Positions 7,655-14,065 of a DNA stretch of 16,209 nucleotides are shown here, piece by piece (the stretch's first letter is position 1; every line of letters begins with the position of its first letter). The notes beneath the pieces were generated by a model. The model saw nothing but the letters and a program-made list of their open reading frames with translations. It was not told where the DNA came from and ran no database searches. The translations under genes and the position numbers were made by a program. Source of the stretch: DASWVC01 sp036401335 (GTDB taxonomy: Bacteria; Verrucomicrobiota; Verrucomicrobiia; Chthoniobacterales; JAFAMB01); NCBI GenBank assembly GCA_036401335.1, contig DASWVC010000347.1:1-16209 (forward strand), in the 5' to 3' direction.

Positions 7655-7782
7655 AGGTTGCTCTCTCTTTTTCTCTCGCCCGGCGCACCGAGATCATTCC
7701 AAAGGGCTTTTGCTTCTTCGAAATCAATCCCGTGCTTTGCTGCGTTAGAACAGCTCTTATTCGGGTCATATTCGAACTCCAC
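7623..7782 (-). pseudogene. brnT: brnT toxin remnant with internal frame-changing deletion
   Basis: BrnT is a ~90-residue RelE-like ribonuclease. From the GTG at 7782 (preceded by AGGGAGAG) the first frame reads MEFEYDPNKSCSNAAKHGID then FEEAKALWND, the canonical BrnT N-terminus. At about 7690-7700 the homology switches to another frame that reads ISVRRAREKERATYGES and ends at a TGA (7623-7625), the canonical BrnT C-terminus (family consensus like IRLISVRRAR..E...YE). The central ~35-40 residues, containing the beta sheet and part of the active site, are missing, and the two halves are out of register. If translated from the GTG, the frame runs on through brnA in the wrong register for 109 codons. 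I infer an internal deletion of roughly 110 bases that inactivated the toxin. A sequencing error cannot explain a missing centre. Confidence 0.8.
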
Positions 7783-7863
7783 CTCTCCCTGTACAGTGGC
7801 TCCGGAAACCCGGAAGAGCGAATAAAAAGGATGTATTTTTTACTCACCTTCACATAGAGGCAG

Positions 7864-7892
7864 ATTGTAGGCTGCACGGCCCGTGCATGAAC
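7864..7892 (-). promoter_or_regulatory. Candidate brn promoter with palindromic operator in the spacer
   Basis: On the minus strand a TACAAT hexamer (plus 7864-7869) is separated by exactly 17 bases from GTTCAT (7887-7892), a poor -35. The spacer holds the perfect palindrome TGCACGG-G-CCGTGCA (7873-7887, 7-base arms). An operator between -35 and -10 is the classic arrangement for a self-repressed toxin-antitoxin operon, and BrnA-type antitoxins are known to repress their operon. The GTG of brnT is about 80 bases downstream. Palindrome seen directly; function inferred. Confidence 0.5.
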
Positions 7893-7987
7893 GCTTGCCT
7901 TAAACGAGAGCCAACAACACTTTCCCCTCGCCCGGCGGCGTCCCTGATATTCTTACAATTTCAAACCATGTTGGAGTTCATCACCCG

Positions 7988-8890
7988 TCATTCTCCTGCT
8001 CCCGGTCTATTGTCCCAACGCGCCAGCGATTCGCGGTGCAAGTGCTGGGGGTGTAAACAACGCCCAAGGATCCCGTAACGCGGGCCGAAGACGTACGCAC
8101 AGACGAAGGCAACGCCCAGCAGCATCACAATCGCCGGTCCGCTCGGCGCGTCGATCCAGTAACTGAGAAACAACCCGGCACACGCCCCGGCCGCCCCCAG
8201 AAAGCCGCCGCCCCACATCATCAAGGCAAGGCTGTCGGTCAGCAGGTAAAGCGTGGCCGCGGGCAGGATCAGTAACCCGACGGAGAGCACGACGCCGACT
8301 GCCTGCAAACTCGCGACCATGGCGCAGATCATGAGGACGATGAGGAGGTAGTTGAGCCGGGCCACCGGCACCCCCACGCTCTGGGCCACGGTCGGTTCGA
8401 ACAGCGCGAGCAGCAGGCCACGCTGCAGGATAACCAGACAAAGCACCACGGCGAATCCGGCGCCGTACGCAACCCACAAGTCGACGTTGGCCAGGCCCAG
8501 GATGTTGCCGAAAAGGAAGTGGTCGAGGTCCACCGGCACGCGCGAATATTTCAGAAGGACAACGCCCAGCGAAAATGCCACGGTGTAAAGGGCGCCGATC
8601 GCGGTTTCCTCTTTCAGGCGCGAGTTGCGCGAGACCAATTGACCCCCGATACCGACCAACAGCGCCGCAACCAGGGCGCCCGTGAAAAGCCCGAGCGGCG
8701 CCAGGCCAAAGAGCATTGCGCCCACCGCTAACCCCGGCAGCAACGAATGGCTAAGGGCATCCGCCAGAAGCGTCAATCGGCGCAGCACGATGAAAGGGCT
8801 CAACACGCCGTTAGTAAAACCAACCAGTGCGCACCCCAGCAAAGCCCGACGCATGAACTCAAGGTGGAACGGATCGGTGAACGCGTTCAT
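7988..8890 (-). CDS. Manganese/zinc ABC transporter, permease (ABC-3 family; ZnuB/MntB/TroC-like)
   Basis: A 300-residue inner-membrane permease that forms the channel of a metal importer. It has eight to nine hydrophobic segments and the family landmarks LTLLADALSHSLLPGLAVGA near the N-terminus, LKEETAIGALYTVAFSLGV, a loop with FLFGNILGL, and AVGVVLSVGLLILPAATLYLL, the typical ABC-3 coupling region. The C-terminus ends FGPRYGILGR followed by a His-containing tail (HPQHLHRES). The start ATG overlaps the TGA of the ATPase gene (ATGA), implying translational coupling. It is the last gene of the importer operon; no clear terminator is seen after it. Metal specificity (Mn or Zn) is inferred from the ATPase partner and not decided. 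Confidence 0.94.
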   Translation of the reverse strand: MNAFTDPFHLEFMRRALLGCALVGFTNGVLSPFIVLRRLTLLADALSHSLLPGLAVGAMLFGLAPLGLFTGALVAALLVGIGGQLVSRNSRLKEETAIGALYTVAFSLGVVLLKYSRVPVDLDHFLFGNILGLANVDLWVAYGAGFAVVLCLVILQRGLLLALFEPTVAQSVGVPVARLNYLLIVLMICAMVASLQAVGVVLSVGLLILPAATLYLLTDSLALMMWGGGFLGAAGACAGLFLSYWIDAPSGPAIVMLLGVAFVCAYVFGPRYGILGRCLHPQHLHRESLARWDNRPGAGE

Positions 8891-9699
8891 GCCCCGCCGT
8901 GCGCCCCCCGCCCCTCACTGCGGGCACCCGGACCGGTGTAGACCTCGGTGGAAAAGGCCGCCTGCACATTTTCCGGGGTAAAGGCGGCCTCGACGGGACC
9001 GAAGGCGACCAGCTCGCCATTCAAGAGAATCACCTGGTCAAACAGGTCCGGCACGGTTCGCAGGTCGTGATGGCTGACCAAAACCAGCTTTCCCTCGGCG
9101 CGTACCCGGCCCAGGAGCAGGGCCAGCGCTTCGGCGGCATTCCGGTCCAGGCCGGTGAACGGCTCGTCCAAAAGGTAAACGTGCGCCCGTTGCGCCCACG
9201 CCCGGGCGAGAAAGGCGCGTTGCTGCTGACCGCCGCTCAGGGCGCTGATCTGACGGTTCGCCAACCCTTCCAGCTGTGCGACGGCGAGCGCCTCCGCCAC
9301 GGCGTCACCGTCGTTGGCGGTGAACGACCGCCAGTGGCCCAGCGCGGGGTACCGGCCCATCTCTACCAACCCGCGCACGGTGATGGGAAAATCCCAATCC
9401 ACCACGCTCCGTTGCGGCAGGTAGGCGATGCCGCGGTCCGTGCCGGCCTGCCCGTGGGCGTGGGCGTCAAACAAAACCTCTCCCGTCTCGGCCGGCATCA
9501 AGCCCGCAATGGCCTTTAAAAGGGTGCTTTTCCCGGCGCCGTTCGGGCCCAGCAAGCCGACGCAGTGGCCGCATTCCAGGGTAAGGGAGAGGTGATGGAC
9601 CGCCGGCACCCGGTGGTAGGAAACCGTGAGGTCGTGGATGGTGAGGCGATGAGGGGACATGGTGGCGAAGTGCGGCGCCGTGGAAGCCGAGGCCGTCAC
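8887..9699 (-). CDS. Manganese/zinc ABC transporter, ATP-binding protein
   Basis: A 270-residue cytoplasmic ATPase that powers the importer. Walker A is GPNGAGKST (residues 51-59), the Q-loop is IAYLPQRSVVDWDFPITVRG (Gln96), the signature LSGGQ is at 154-158, Walker B VYLLDE is at 174-179, and the switch histidine is in LVSHHD (about 210). The phrase PQR-x-VDWDFP-V is typical of the Mn/Zn TroB/SitB/MntB branch, unlike the zinc-specific ZnuC branch. The GTG start overlaps the stop of the binding-protein gene (GTGA). An internal ATG at about residue 14 (MSPHRL) would remove a poorly conserved leader and may be the real start. Confidence 0.95.
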   Translation of the reverse strand: MTASASTAPHFATMSPHRLTIHDLTVSYHRVPAVHHLSLTLECGHCVGLLGPNGAGKSTLLKAIAGLMPAETGEVLFDAHAHGQAGTDRGIAYLPQRSVVDWDFPITVRGLVEMGRYPALGHWRSFTANDGDAVAEALAVAQLEGLANRQISALSGGQQQRAFLARAWAQRAHVYLLDEPFTGLDRNAAEALALLLGRVRAEGKLVLVSHHDLRTVPDLFDQVILLNGELVAFGPVEAAFTPENVQAAFSTEVYTGPGARSEGRGAHGGA

Positions 9700-10613
9700 T
9701 TCAATGCGTCGACCATGGTATTAACGTTGTGCCGCATCATGCCGTCGTAAGTGGCGGCGTTCGTGCCGGGCGCGCCGAGGCCGTCGGCGTACAATTCACC
9801 GCCAACCTTGGCGCCGGTCTCGCGGGTGATCTCGGCAATGACCTTGGGATTCTCGATGTTCTCGAAAAATACCGCTTTTACCTGCTGAGCCCGGATCGTG
9901 CCCACCAGTTCGGCCACCTTCCTGGCGGAAGGTTGGTCTGCGGTCGTTATCCCTTCAATCGGGTAGATCGTGAACCCGAACTCGTGGGCAAAATACCCGA
10001 AAGCATCGTGGCTCGTCACGAGCTTCCGCCGGTCCCGTCCCAGCTCGGCCACTTTAACCTTTAAATCCTTTTCCAAACCGTCCAGTCGCGCGCGGGCAAG
10101 TGCAGCATTTTTTTCGAACGCCTCACGGCCGGCGCCGTCCGCGGCCGAAAACGCTTCCGCAAGAACCGCCACCGCGCGTTTCGCGTTTTCCACGTCGTGC
10201 CACCAGTGTGGATCCGGCACGGTTTTTTCGCCTTCCTGCAGCGTCTGCGAGGGCAGCCTGGCCCCGACGTCGATAAATTTTCCTTCCTGACCCGCGCTCT
10301 GCTCCAACTTGCTGAGGTAACCCTCCAGACCTTTGCCCGAAACGAGCACAAGGTCAGCCGCGGCCACGCGTCGGACATCGCCGGGCGACGGCTCGAACTG
10401 GTGGGGATCCACCCCGGGCCGCACAATATCCGAGACCTGCACGCGGTCTCCGCCCACTTGGCGGGCAAAATCGCTGAGCACCGTCGAGAGCGATGCCACC
10501 GACAAGGAGGCGGCACCCGCGACCGGCGCTGAAATGAAAAAGGGCAGGCTCACGGCCGCGGTCAGCAGGAATGACCGAGGACAGCGCAACGAAAAAGGGG
10601 CACCGGCTTTCAT
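9696..10613 (-). CDS. Manganese/zinc ABC transporter, periplasmic substrate-binding protein (cluster A-I/SBP_bac_9)
   Basis: A 305-residue periplasmic metal-binding protein that delivers metal to the permease. The open frame extends upstream to 10835, but the ATG at 10613 gives a good signal peptide: basic start, hydrophobic core FLLTAAVSLPFFI, likely cleavage after PVAGA. No lipobox cysteine is present. Metal ligands match the family: His71 in VDPHQFEPSPGD, His136 in DPHWWHD, His202 in TSHDAFGYFAHEFGF and Asp277 in ELYADGLG. There is no long His-rich loop as in classical ZnuA. The long helix region ARLDGLEKDLKVKVAEL links the two lobes. No clear Shine-Dalgarno precedes the ATG. It is the first gene of the importer operon; a candidate operator lies 50-80 bases upstream. 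Confidence 0.93.
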   Translation of the reverse strand: MKAGAPFSLRCPRSFLLTAAVSLPFFISAPVAGAASLSVASLSTVLSDFARQVGGDRVQVSDIVRPGVDPHQFEPSPGDVRRVAAADLVLVSGKGLEGYLSKLEQSAGQEGKFIDVGARLPSQTLQEGEKTVPDPHWWHDVENAKRAVAVLAEAFSAADGAGREAFEKNAALARARLDGLEKDLKVKVAELGRDRRKLVTSHDAFGYFAHEFGFTIYPIEGITTADQPSARKVAELVGTIRAQQVKAVFFENIENPKVIAEITRETGAKVGGELYADGLGAPGTNAATYDGMMRHNVNTMVDALK

Positions 10614-10663
10614 GCGGAAAAGGAACCTGCAGACACGCTGACAGTGAGACGCGTCTGGTGCCT

Positions 10664-10693
10664 TTGCAACTAGTTGATGCAACCAGCTTGCAT
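10664..10693 (-). promoter_or_regulatory. Candidate metalloregulator operator: clustered TTGCAW half-sites
   Basis: Plus-strand reading: TTGCAACTAGTTGATGCAA (10664-10682) is an inverted repeat TTGCA-N9-TGCAA with CAACTAGTTG as an internal palindrome. It overlaps ATGCAACCAGCTTGCAT (10677-10693), a perfect ATGCAA-N5-TTGCAT dyad. Three hexameric half-sites thus lie within 30 bases, 51-80 bases before the start of the metal-binding protein gene. Size and symmetry suit a Fur/Zur-family dimer or paired dimers. No specific published box is claimed, and the promoter hexamers are not evident. Confidence 0.45.
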
Positions 10694-10749
10694 TTTGGAA
10701 GCTGCGCCGCCTCCGTGCTCCCGGCCCGCTCACTGCGTGACCTCCGGTA

Positions 10750-10773
10750 GGGGAGCTTGTCCCCAAGCGCCCC
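10750..10773 (-). terminator. GC-rich hairpin between fmt and the metal importer
   Basis: GGGG-A-GCTTG (10750-10759) pairs with CAAGC-G-CCCC (10764-10773) around the 4-base loop TCCC, with one mismatch. It lies about 105 bases after the fmt stop codon and 137 bases before the importer's first gene. There is no T-run on either strand, so a canonical intrinsic terminator is not shown; it may still mark the boundary between the two operons. Confidence 0.35.
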
Positions 10774-10840
10774 CGGGGTACGGCGGAGTTGCAGATGCCG
10801 GCCGGCAGGGGAGTGTCGGCGCGGGAAGAGGTCAACAGGC

Positions 10841-10880
10841 ACTGCTGTTCATTGGCGTTCGCTGCTGTTCATTGGTGTTC
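10841..10880 (-). repeat. Two-copy 20-base tandem repeat at the fmt stop codon
   Basis: On the minus strand, GAACACCAATGAACAGCAGC (10880-10861) is followed directly by GAACGCCAATGAACAGCAGT (10860-10841), 18 of 20 identical. The motif CAATGAACA also spans the fmt stop codon itself, giving a third partial copy. It looks like a slippage-type local duplication just past the coding end. Confidence 0.7.
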
Positions 10881-11841
10881 ATTGCCCTGGCCCCCAACGG
10901 TTCCCGACCGCGACCCGCGCCCCCCGGCCAAATTCGCTGGCGGGCAACCGCCGCCTGCCCTCCAGTTGCACGTCAAGCACCAGCAAAGCTCCCTCGCCGC
11001 ACCCCACCACGATCCCGCGCGCGCCTGTCCCCAGCACCGCACCCGCCTCTCCCGTTCGGCGATGCAGCGGCACTGCCCGGTGCACTTTTAGCCGGCGCCG
11101 TTCGCCCGCTGCATCCTGAACCTCGGTGTAGGCCCCAGGCCAGGGGTACATGGCTCGAACGAACCGGTCCAGGTGCCAGCAATCCTGAGACCAATCCATC
11201 TTGCCGGAATCGCGTTCAAGCTTTGGCGCGTACGTCGCCTTGGCCTCATCCTGGGGTAACCGCCCGGCCGTGCCGGAGAGCAGGCGTTGCAACGCTTCGG
11301 CCAAGGCGACCGGCGCCAGTTCCGCCAGACGGTCGTGCAGCCGTTCGCCCGTTTCGCGCCGGCCGATGACTAGGCCATGGCTGAGCACCACGTCACCCGT
11401 GTCCAAGCCTTCGGCCATGTGCATCACCGTGATCCCGGTCTCACGGTCGCCCGCCAGGATCGCCGCCTGGACCGGGGCCGCGCCGCGGTGCTTCGGCAGC
11501 AGGGACGCGTGCAGGTTGAGGCAAGCCAGCGGCGGAAGATTCAGAACCGCCTTTGGCAAGATCTGGCCGTAAGCCATCACGACGATCAACTCAGGCCGAA
11601 GTTCGCGGAGGCTTTCGACCGCTTCAGGCCGGCGCAGCCGGACCGGTTGGAGGGTGATCACCCCCTTTTCCTGGGCCAGCCGCTTCGGGCCGGAAGCATG
11701 CAATCGCTGGCTCCGACCCACCGGACGGTCCGGTTGGGTCACCACTCCGACCAGTTGCAACGCATCCGTGGAAAACAACCAGCGCAACGTGGGCAACCCG
11801 ATGTCGCCCGTCCCCATAAAGATCGTCCGTGGTTTCGCCAT
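10879..11841 (-). CDS. fmt: Methionyl-tRNA formyltransferase
   Basis: A 320-residue cytoplasmic enzyme that formylates initiator Met-tRNA with 10-formyl-tetrahydrofolate. The Rossmann-like N-terminal domain starts with IFMGTGDIGLPTLRWL. The catalytic triad matches Asn109 and His111 in LNLHASLLPKHRGAAPVQ and Asp147 in AEGLDTGD, the positions expected from E. coli (106, 108, 144). The C-terminal OB-like domain follows (AMYPWPGAYTEV, then LKVHRA and VLDVQLEGRRRLPASEF). Length is normal. It starts 18 bases after the stop of the MerR/CbpM-like gene, so it probably belongs to the cbpA operon. fmt is more often found beside def (peptide deformylase), which is not present here. Confidence 0.97.
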   Translation of the reverse strand: MAKPRTIFMGTGDIGLPTLRWLFSTDALQLVGVVTQPDRPVGRSQRLHASGPKRLAQEKGVITLQPVRLRRPEAVESLRELRPELIVVMAYGQILPKAVLNLPPLACLNLHASLLPKHRGAAPVQAAILAGDRETGITVMHMAEGLDTGDVVLSHGLVIGRRETGERLHDRLAELAPVALAEALQRLLSGTAGRLPQDEAKATYAPKLERDSGKMDWSQDCWHLDRFVRAMYPWPGAYTEVQDAAGERRRLKVHRAVPLHRRTGEAGAVLGTGARGIVVGCGEGALLVLDVQLEGRRRLPASEFGRGARVAVGNRWGPGQ

Positions 11842-11859
11842 CCGTCGAACCCCAGGCGC

Positions 11860-12183
11860 TTACGGCCGGCGCTGGCGGAGTTCAGCCCGGAGCGCTTCCA
11901 CTTCATCCAGCAGGCCCATGATCAGCTTGATACCCGCCAGGTTAACCCCGAGCTCGCGCCGCAGCCATTCGGCTCGCCGCAGCACCCGCAGCGTCTCATC
12001 GTCAAACCGCCAGCTGTTCACTCCGGCGGCCTGTTGGGCCGGGCTGATCAGGCCGTGCCGGTGGTACACCAGGATTGTCCGCCGCGGCAATCGCGTGATG
12101 TGCTCCACCATCTCCAGGGTGTAAACGACCTCACCCGAAGCGTACGACGGCTCGTTGGTGTCCGGGGCAGAATGTTTGCTCAT
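11860..12183 (-). CDS. MerR-type HTH protein, CbpM/HspR-like chaperone-linked regulator
   Basis: A 107-residue protein with a MerR-like winged-helix half (about residues 18-65: VYTLEMVEHITRLPRRTI then LVYHRHGLISPAQ) and a helical tail (GVNLAGIKLIMGLLDEVEAL). Two known families are relevant. CbpM is a small MerR-like protein that binds the J domain of CbpA and inhibits it, always encoded next to cbpA. HspR is a MerR-family repressor of chaperone genes whose tail also carries a GVNLAGIK motif, as seen here. The recognisable DNA-binding helix and that motif make HspR-like DNA binding possible, whereas the position after a DnaJ-like gene suits either. It lies 51 bases after cbpA and 18 bases before fmt. 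No Shine-Dalgarno is evident at the ATG. Confidence 0.82.
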   Translation of the reverse strand: MSKHSAPDTNEPSYASGEVVYTLEMVEHITRLPRRTILVYHRHGLISPAQQAAGVNSWRFDDETLRVLRRAEWLRRELGVNLAGIKLIMGLLDEVEALRAELRQRRP

Positions 12184-12234
12184 GAATCTGTGATTGGCGG
12201 GGCGTTGATAAAGGAAATGGCACGCAGCCGCCGT

Positions 12235-13230
12235 TCAGGCGCCTTGGCGAGGATTAAACGTGGAAAGTGCCCTGAGTTGTTCCCAGAGCGCGCGTTCCTC
12301 CGCGCTCACCTTGTCCGGCATCCGCAGCTGCACCACCAGGTACAAATCTCCCCGTTCACCGGTTTTCCCAACGGGCAGGCCCCGGCTTCGAATCCGGATT
12401 TTGCTGCCCTGGTCAACCCCCGGAGGGATTTTGCCGGCCATGGCTCCGTCAAGCGTGGGAACCGTTACGCTGGTGCCGAGCACCGCTTCCCAAGGTGCCA
12501 CTTCCAAGTCCACGTAAAGGTCAGGGCCGTTCACCCGAAAGTCCGGGTGCGCCGCAAACGACACTTGCAGGTAGAGATCGCCGGCAGGAGCCGCGCCCAC
12601 CGGTTGACCGCCTTTCCCGGGCACCCGGATCCTCCTGCCTTCCTGCACTCCGGGAGGAATCCGCACCTTGAACGTCTCCGTGTTCACCGCTCCCGTCGTC
12701 GGGTCCATGCGTCGCATGGAGATGGTCCGGATCGAGCCGTGCATCGCTTCTTCCAGGGTGACCAGGATGCTTCCCTCCACGTCAACGCCGCGCTCCGCCT
12801 CCGGCTGAACGCGTGCTCCCGCTCCCGGTGCACGCCCCCCCGTGGCAGACCGGAAACGCGCCCCGTGTCCAAAAAGCTGTTCGAAGAAGTCGCTGAACCC
12901 GGTGCCGTCAAAGTGAAACTCGTGCTCCTGCTCCGACCCGGGCCTTTCTCCCGCGGCTCCGCCCCACGTTCCGGCACCTTGGGACCGCATCTGTTCGGCC
13001 CTCTCCCAATCGTGGCCAAACTCGTCGTACTTGCGGCGTTTGGTAGGATCCCGAAGCACCTCATAAGCTTCATTGATTTCCTTGAACTTTTCCTCAGCCG
13101 TCCCCTTGTCCTTGGCCACGTCAGGATGGTGTTGACGAGCCAGTTTCCGAAACGCTCTCTTGATGTCGTCCTCGGAAGCGTTACGCGGCACGCCAAGCAC
13201 CGCGTAGTAATCTTTGTATTCGGCTGGCAT
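12235..13230 (-). CDS. cbpA: DnaJ-class co-chaperone (CbpA-like)
   Basis: A 331-residue cytoplasmic Hsp40 that would stimulate DnaK ATPase and deliver clients. The J domain occupies residues 5-75 (DYYAVLGVPRNASEDDIKRA) with the essential HPD at 35-37 and the helix IV end KRRKYDEFGHDW. A Gly/Glu-rich linker (GAGTWGGAAGERPG, then FHFDGTGFSDFFEQLFG) follows. There are no CxxCxGxG zinc repeats, so this is a class B/CbpA type. The C-terminal peptide-binding domains carry LEEAMHGSIRTISM, IPPGVQEGRRIRVPGKGGQP and the second IPPGVDQGSKIRIRSRGLP. The neighbour downstream is a CbpM/HspR-like protein, a known pairing. No clear Shine-Dalgarno precedes the ATG. Confidence 0.95.
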   Translation of the reverse strand: MPAEYKDYYAVLGVPRNASEDDIKRAFRKLARQHHPDVAKDKGTAEEKFKEINEAYEVLRDPTKRRKYDEFGHDWERAEQMRSQGAGTWGGAAGERPGSEQEHEFHFDGTGFSDFFEQLFGHGARFRSATGGRAPGAGARVQPEAERGVDVEGSILVTLEEAMHGSIRTISMRRMDPTTGAVNTETFKVRIPPGVQEGRRIRVPGKGGQPVGAAPAGDLYLQVSFAAHPDFRVNGPDLYVDLEVAPWEAVLGTSVTVPTLDGAMAGKIPPGVDQGSKIRIRSRGLPVGKTGERGDLYLVVQLRMPDKVSAEERALWEQLRALSTFNPRQGA

Positions 13231-13357
13231 AACGTTCGTTCAGTTGCGTCAACGGGACCGGTCGTGGCCTTCACCCCCGCAAACCGCCGGAAACGGTGAA
13301 CCATGCCGCCGTTGGTTGAAGAGCGCAACCTGCGGAAACGAGACAAGCGCTGCGACC

Positions 13358-13435
13358 TCAACCTTCCTGCTGCGCAAGGTTGCGCACCTCGGCCAGCAGC
13401 TCGAGCACGGCATTCAGCGCTGCCCCTAAGGCCAC
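13358..13435 (-). CDS. Possible 25-residue small protein after the nucleotide kinase gene
   Basis: After the kinase stop codon (13457-13459) and a 21-base gap, a GTG at 13435 preceded by AAGGG (13444-13448, 8-base spacing) opens 25 codons ending in TGA at 13358-13360. The product is Leu/Ala-rich and predicted amphipathic (start VALGAALNAVLELLAEV, end NLAQQEG), a single helix by appearance. It has no recognisable family. An ORF this short can arise by chance in GC-rich DNA; the favourable points are the ribosome site and a coding-like residue pattern. It could be the distal gene of the kinase operon or a leader before cbpA. Confidence 0.3.
   Translation of the reverse strand: MALGAALNAVLELLAEVRNLAQQEG
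13371..13386. promoter_or_regulatory. Perfect palindrome TGCGCAA-GG-TTGCGCA upstream of cbpA
   Basis: Seven-base arms around a GG centre, 140-155 bases before the cbpA start and inside the small ORF. The right half (AGGTTGCGC, 13377-13385) also pairs perfectly with GCGCAACCT at 13323-13331, so three copies of the GCGCAA half-site lie in 65 bases. A two-base loop cannot form an RNA hairpin, so protein binding is the likelier reading. Binding by the MerR-like neighbour or another regulator is only a guess. Confidence 0.35.
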
Positions 13436-13456
13436 GCGTTCTGCCCTTATTCCCCC

Positions 13457-14065
13457 TTAAGAGTTGAAGGTGAAGCTGTTCCCGCGTGTGGCCCAGATCG
13501 TTTCGATCACGTCATGCAACACTTTTACCGGAGGTTGCAGCGCATCGATGGTCGTGACCTTCTTCTGGTAGAAATCCAGCACCGGTTTTGTCTCGCGCTC
13601 ATACGTCGCCAGCCGTTCGCGGATGACCGCCTCGCTCACATCATCCAGGCGGTTGTCTTTCAAAGCGCGTTTGCGCAACCGGCGAACCAGTTCATTGCGG
13701 TCCGGGCAGGAAAGGTGAAACACTTGCCTCACCTCAATCATGGCTTCCATCAAACGCGCTTGGTTCCCATTTCGAGGAATCCCGTCCAACACCAATGCGT
13801 CGATATCGGGTTTAAACCTCGATGTACCGATCTGGGATTCAATGTGGTGATGCCAAAGTTCCACCGTCAGGTCATCGGGCACCAACTGCCCCTGGCTGGA
13901 GTGCTTGATGAATTTCTGGCCCAACGCCGAACGGGTGTCGAGCGAGCGAAAGACCTCGCCACACGCAAAATGGAAGAAGCGGGGCACCGAGCCGAGCACC
14001 TTACCTTGGGTACCCTTGCCGCTGCCCGGCGCGCCCATGAGCAGATAAGTAACGTACCTCGTCAT
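13457..14065 (-). CDS. Nucleoside monophosphate kinase, adenylate kinase-like
   Basis: A 202-residue cytoplasmic P-loop kinase, probably ATP + AMP to 2 ADP. The P-loop is GAPGSGKGTQ (residues 11-20). The NMP-binding part is FACGEVFRSLDTRSALGQKF followed by GQLVPDDL, and the CORE motif is DGIPRN at 94-99, where the canonical Adk sequence is DGFPRT. A short LID (about RALKDNRLDDVSEAVIRERL) lacks the zinc-binding insert of long Adks. The usual STGD/SAGD of the NMP site is replaced by ACGE, so substrate preference may differ (UMP/CMP kinase is an alternative). The start ATG has no Shine-Dalgarno. An upstream ATG-AAG-TTA-TGA (14073-14062) overlaps it, within an 8-base direct duplication TCATAACT. 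Divergent from the hydrolase gene with 50 bases between them. Confidence 0.88.
   Translation of the reverse strand: MTRYVTYLLMGAPGSGKGTQGKVLGSVPRFFHFACGEVFRSLDTRSALGQKFIKHSSQGQLVPDDLTVELWHHHIESQIGTSRFKPDIDALVLDGIPRNGNQARLMEAMIEVRQVFHLSCPDRNELVRRLRKRALKDNRLDDVSEAVIRERLATYERETKPVLDFYQKKVTTIDALQPPVKVLHDVIETIWATRGNSFTFNS

Noticed and set aside
10647..10656. 10-base palindrome AGACGCGTCT before the metal-binding protein gene
   Set aside because: Short GC-rich palindromes of this size are common in this composition and nothing else supports it.
10614..10835. N-terminal extension of the metal-binding protein to an ATG at 10835
   Set aside because: It would bury the signal peptide 74 residues inside the protein and run across the hairpin and operator; ATG 10613 is much better.
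11377..13299. 640-codon plus-strand frame
   Set aside because: It lies antisense to fmt, the MerR-like gene and cbpA, all clearly real; it is a composition shadow.
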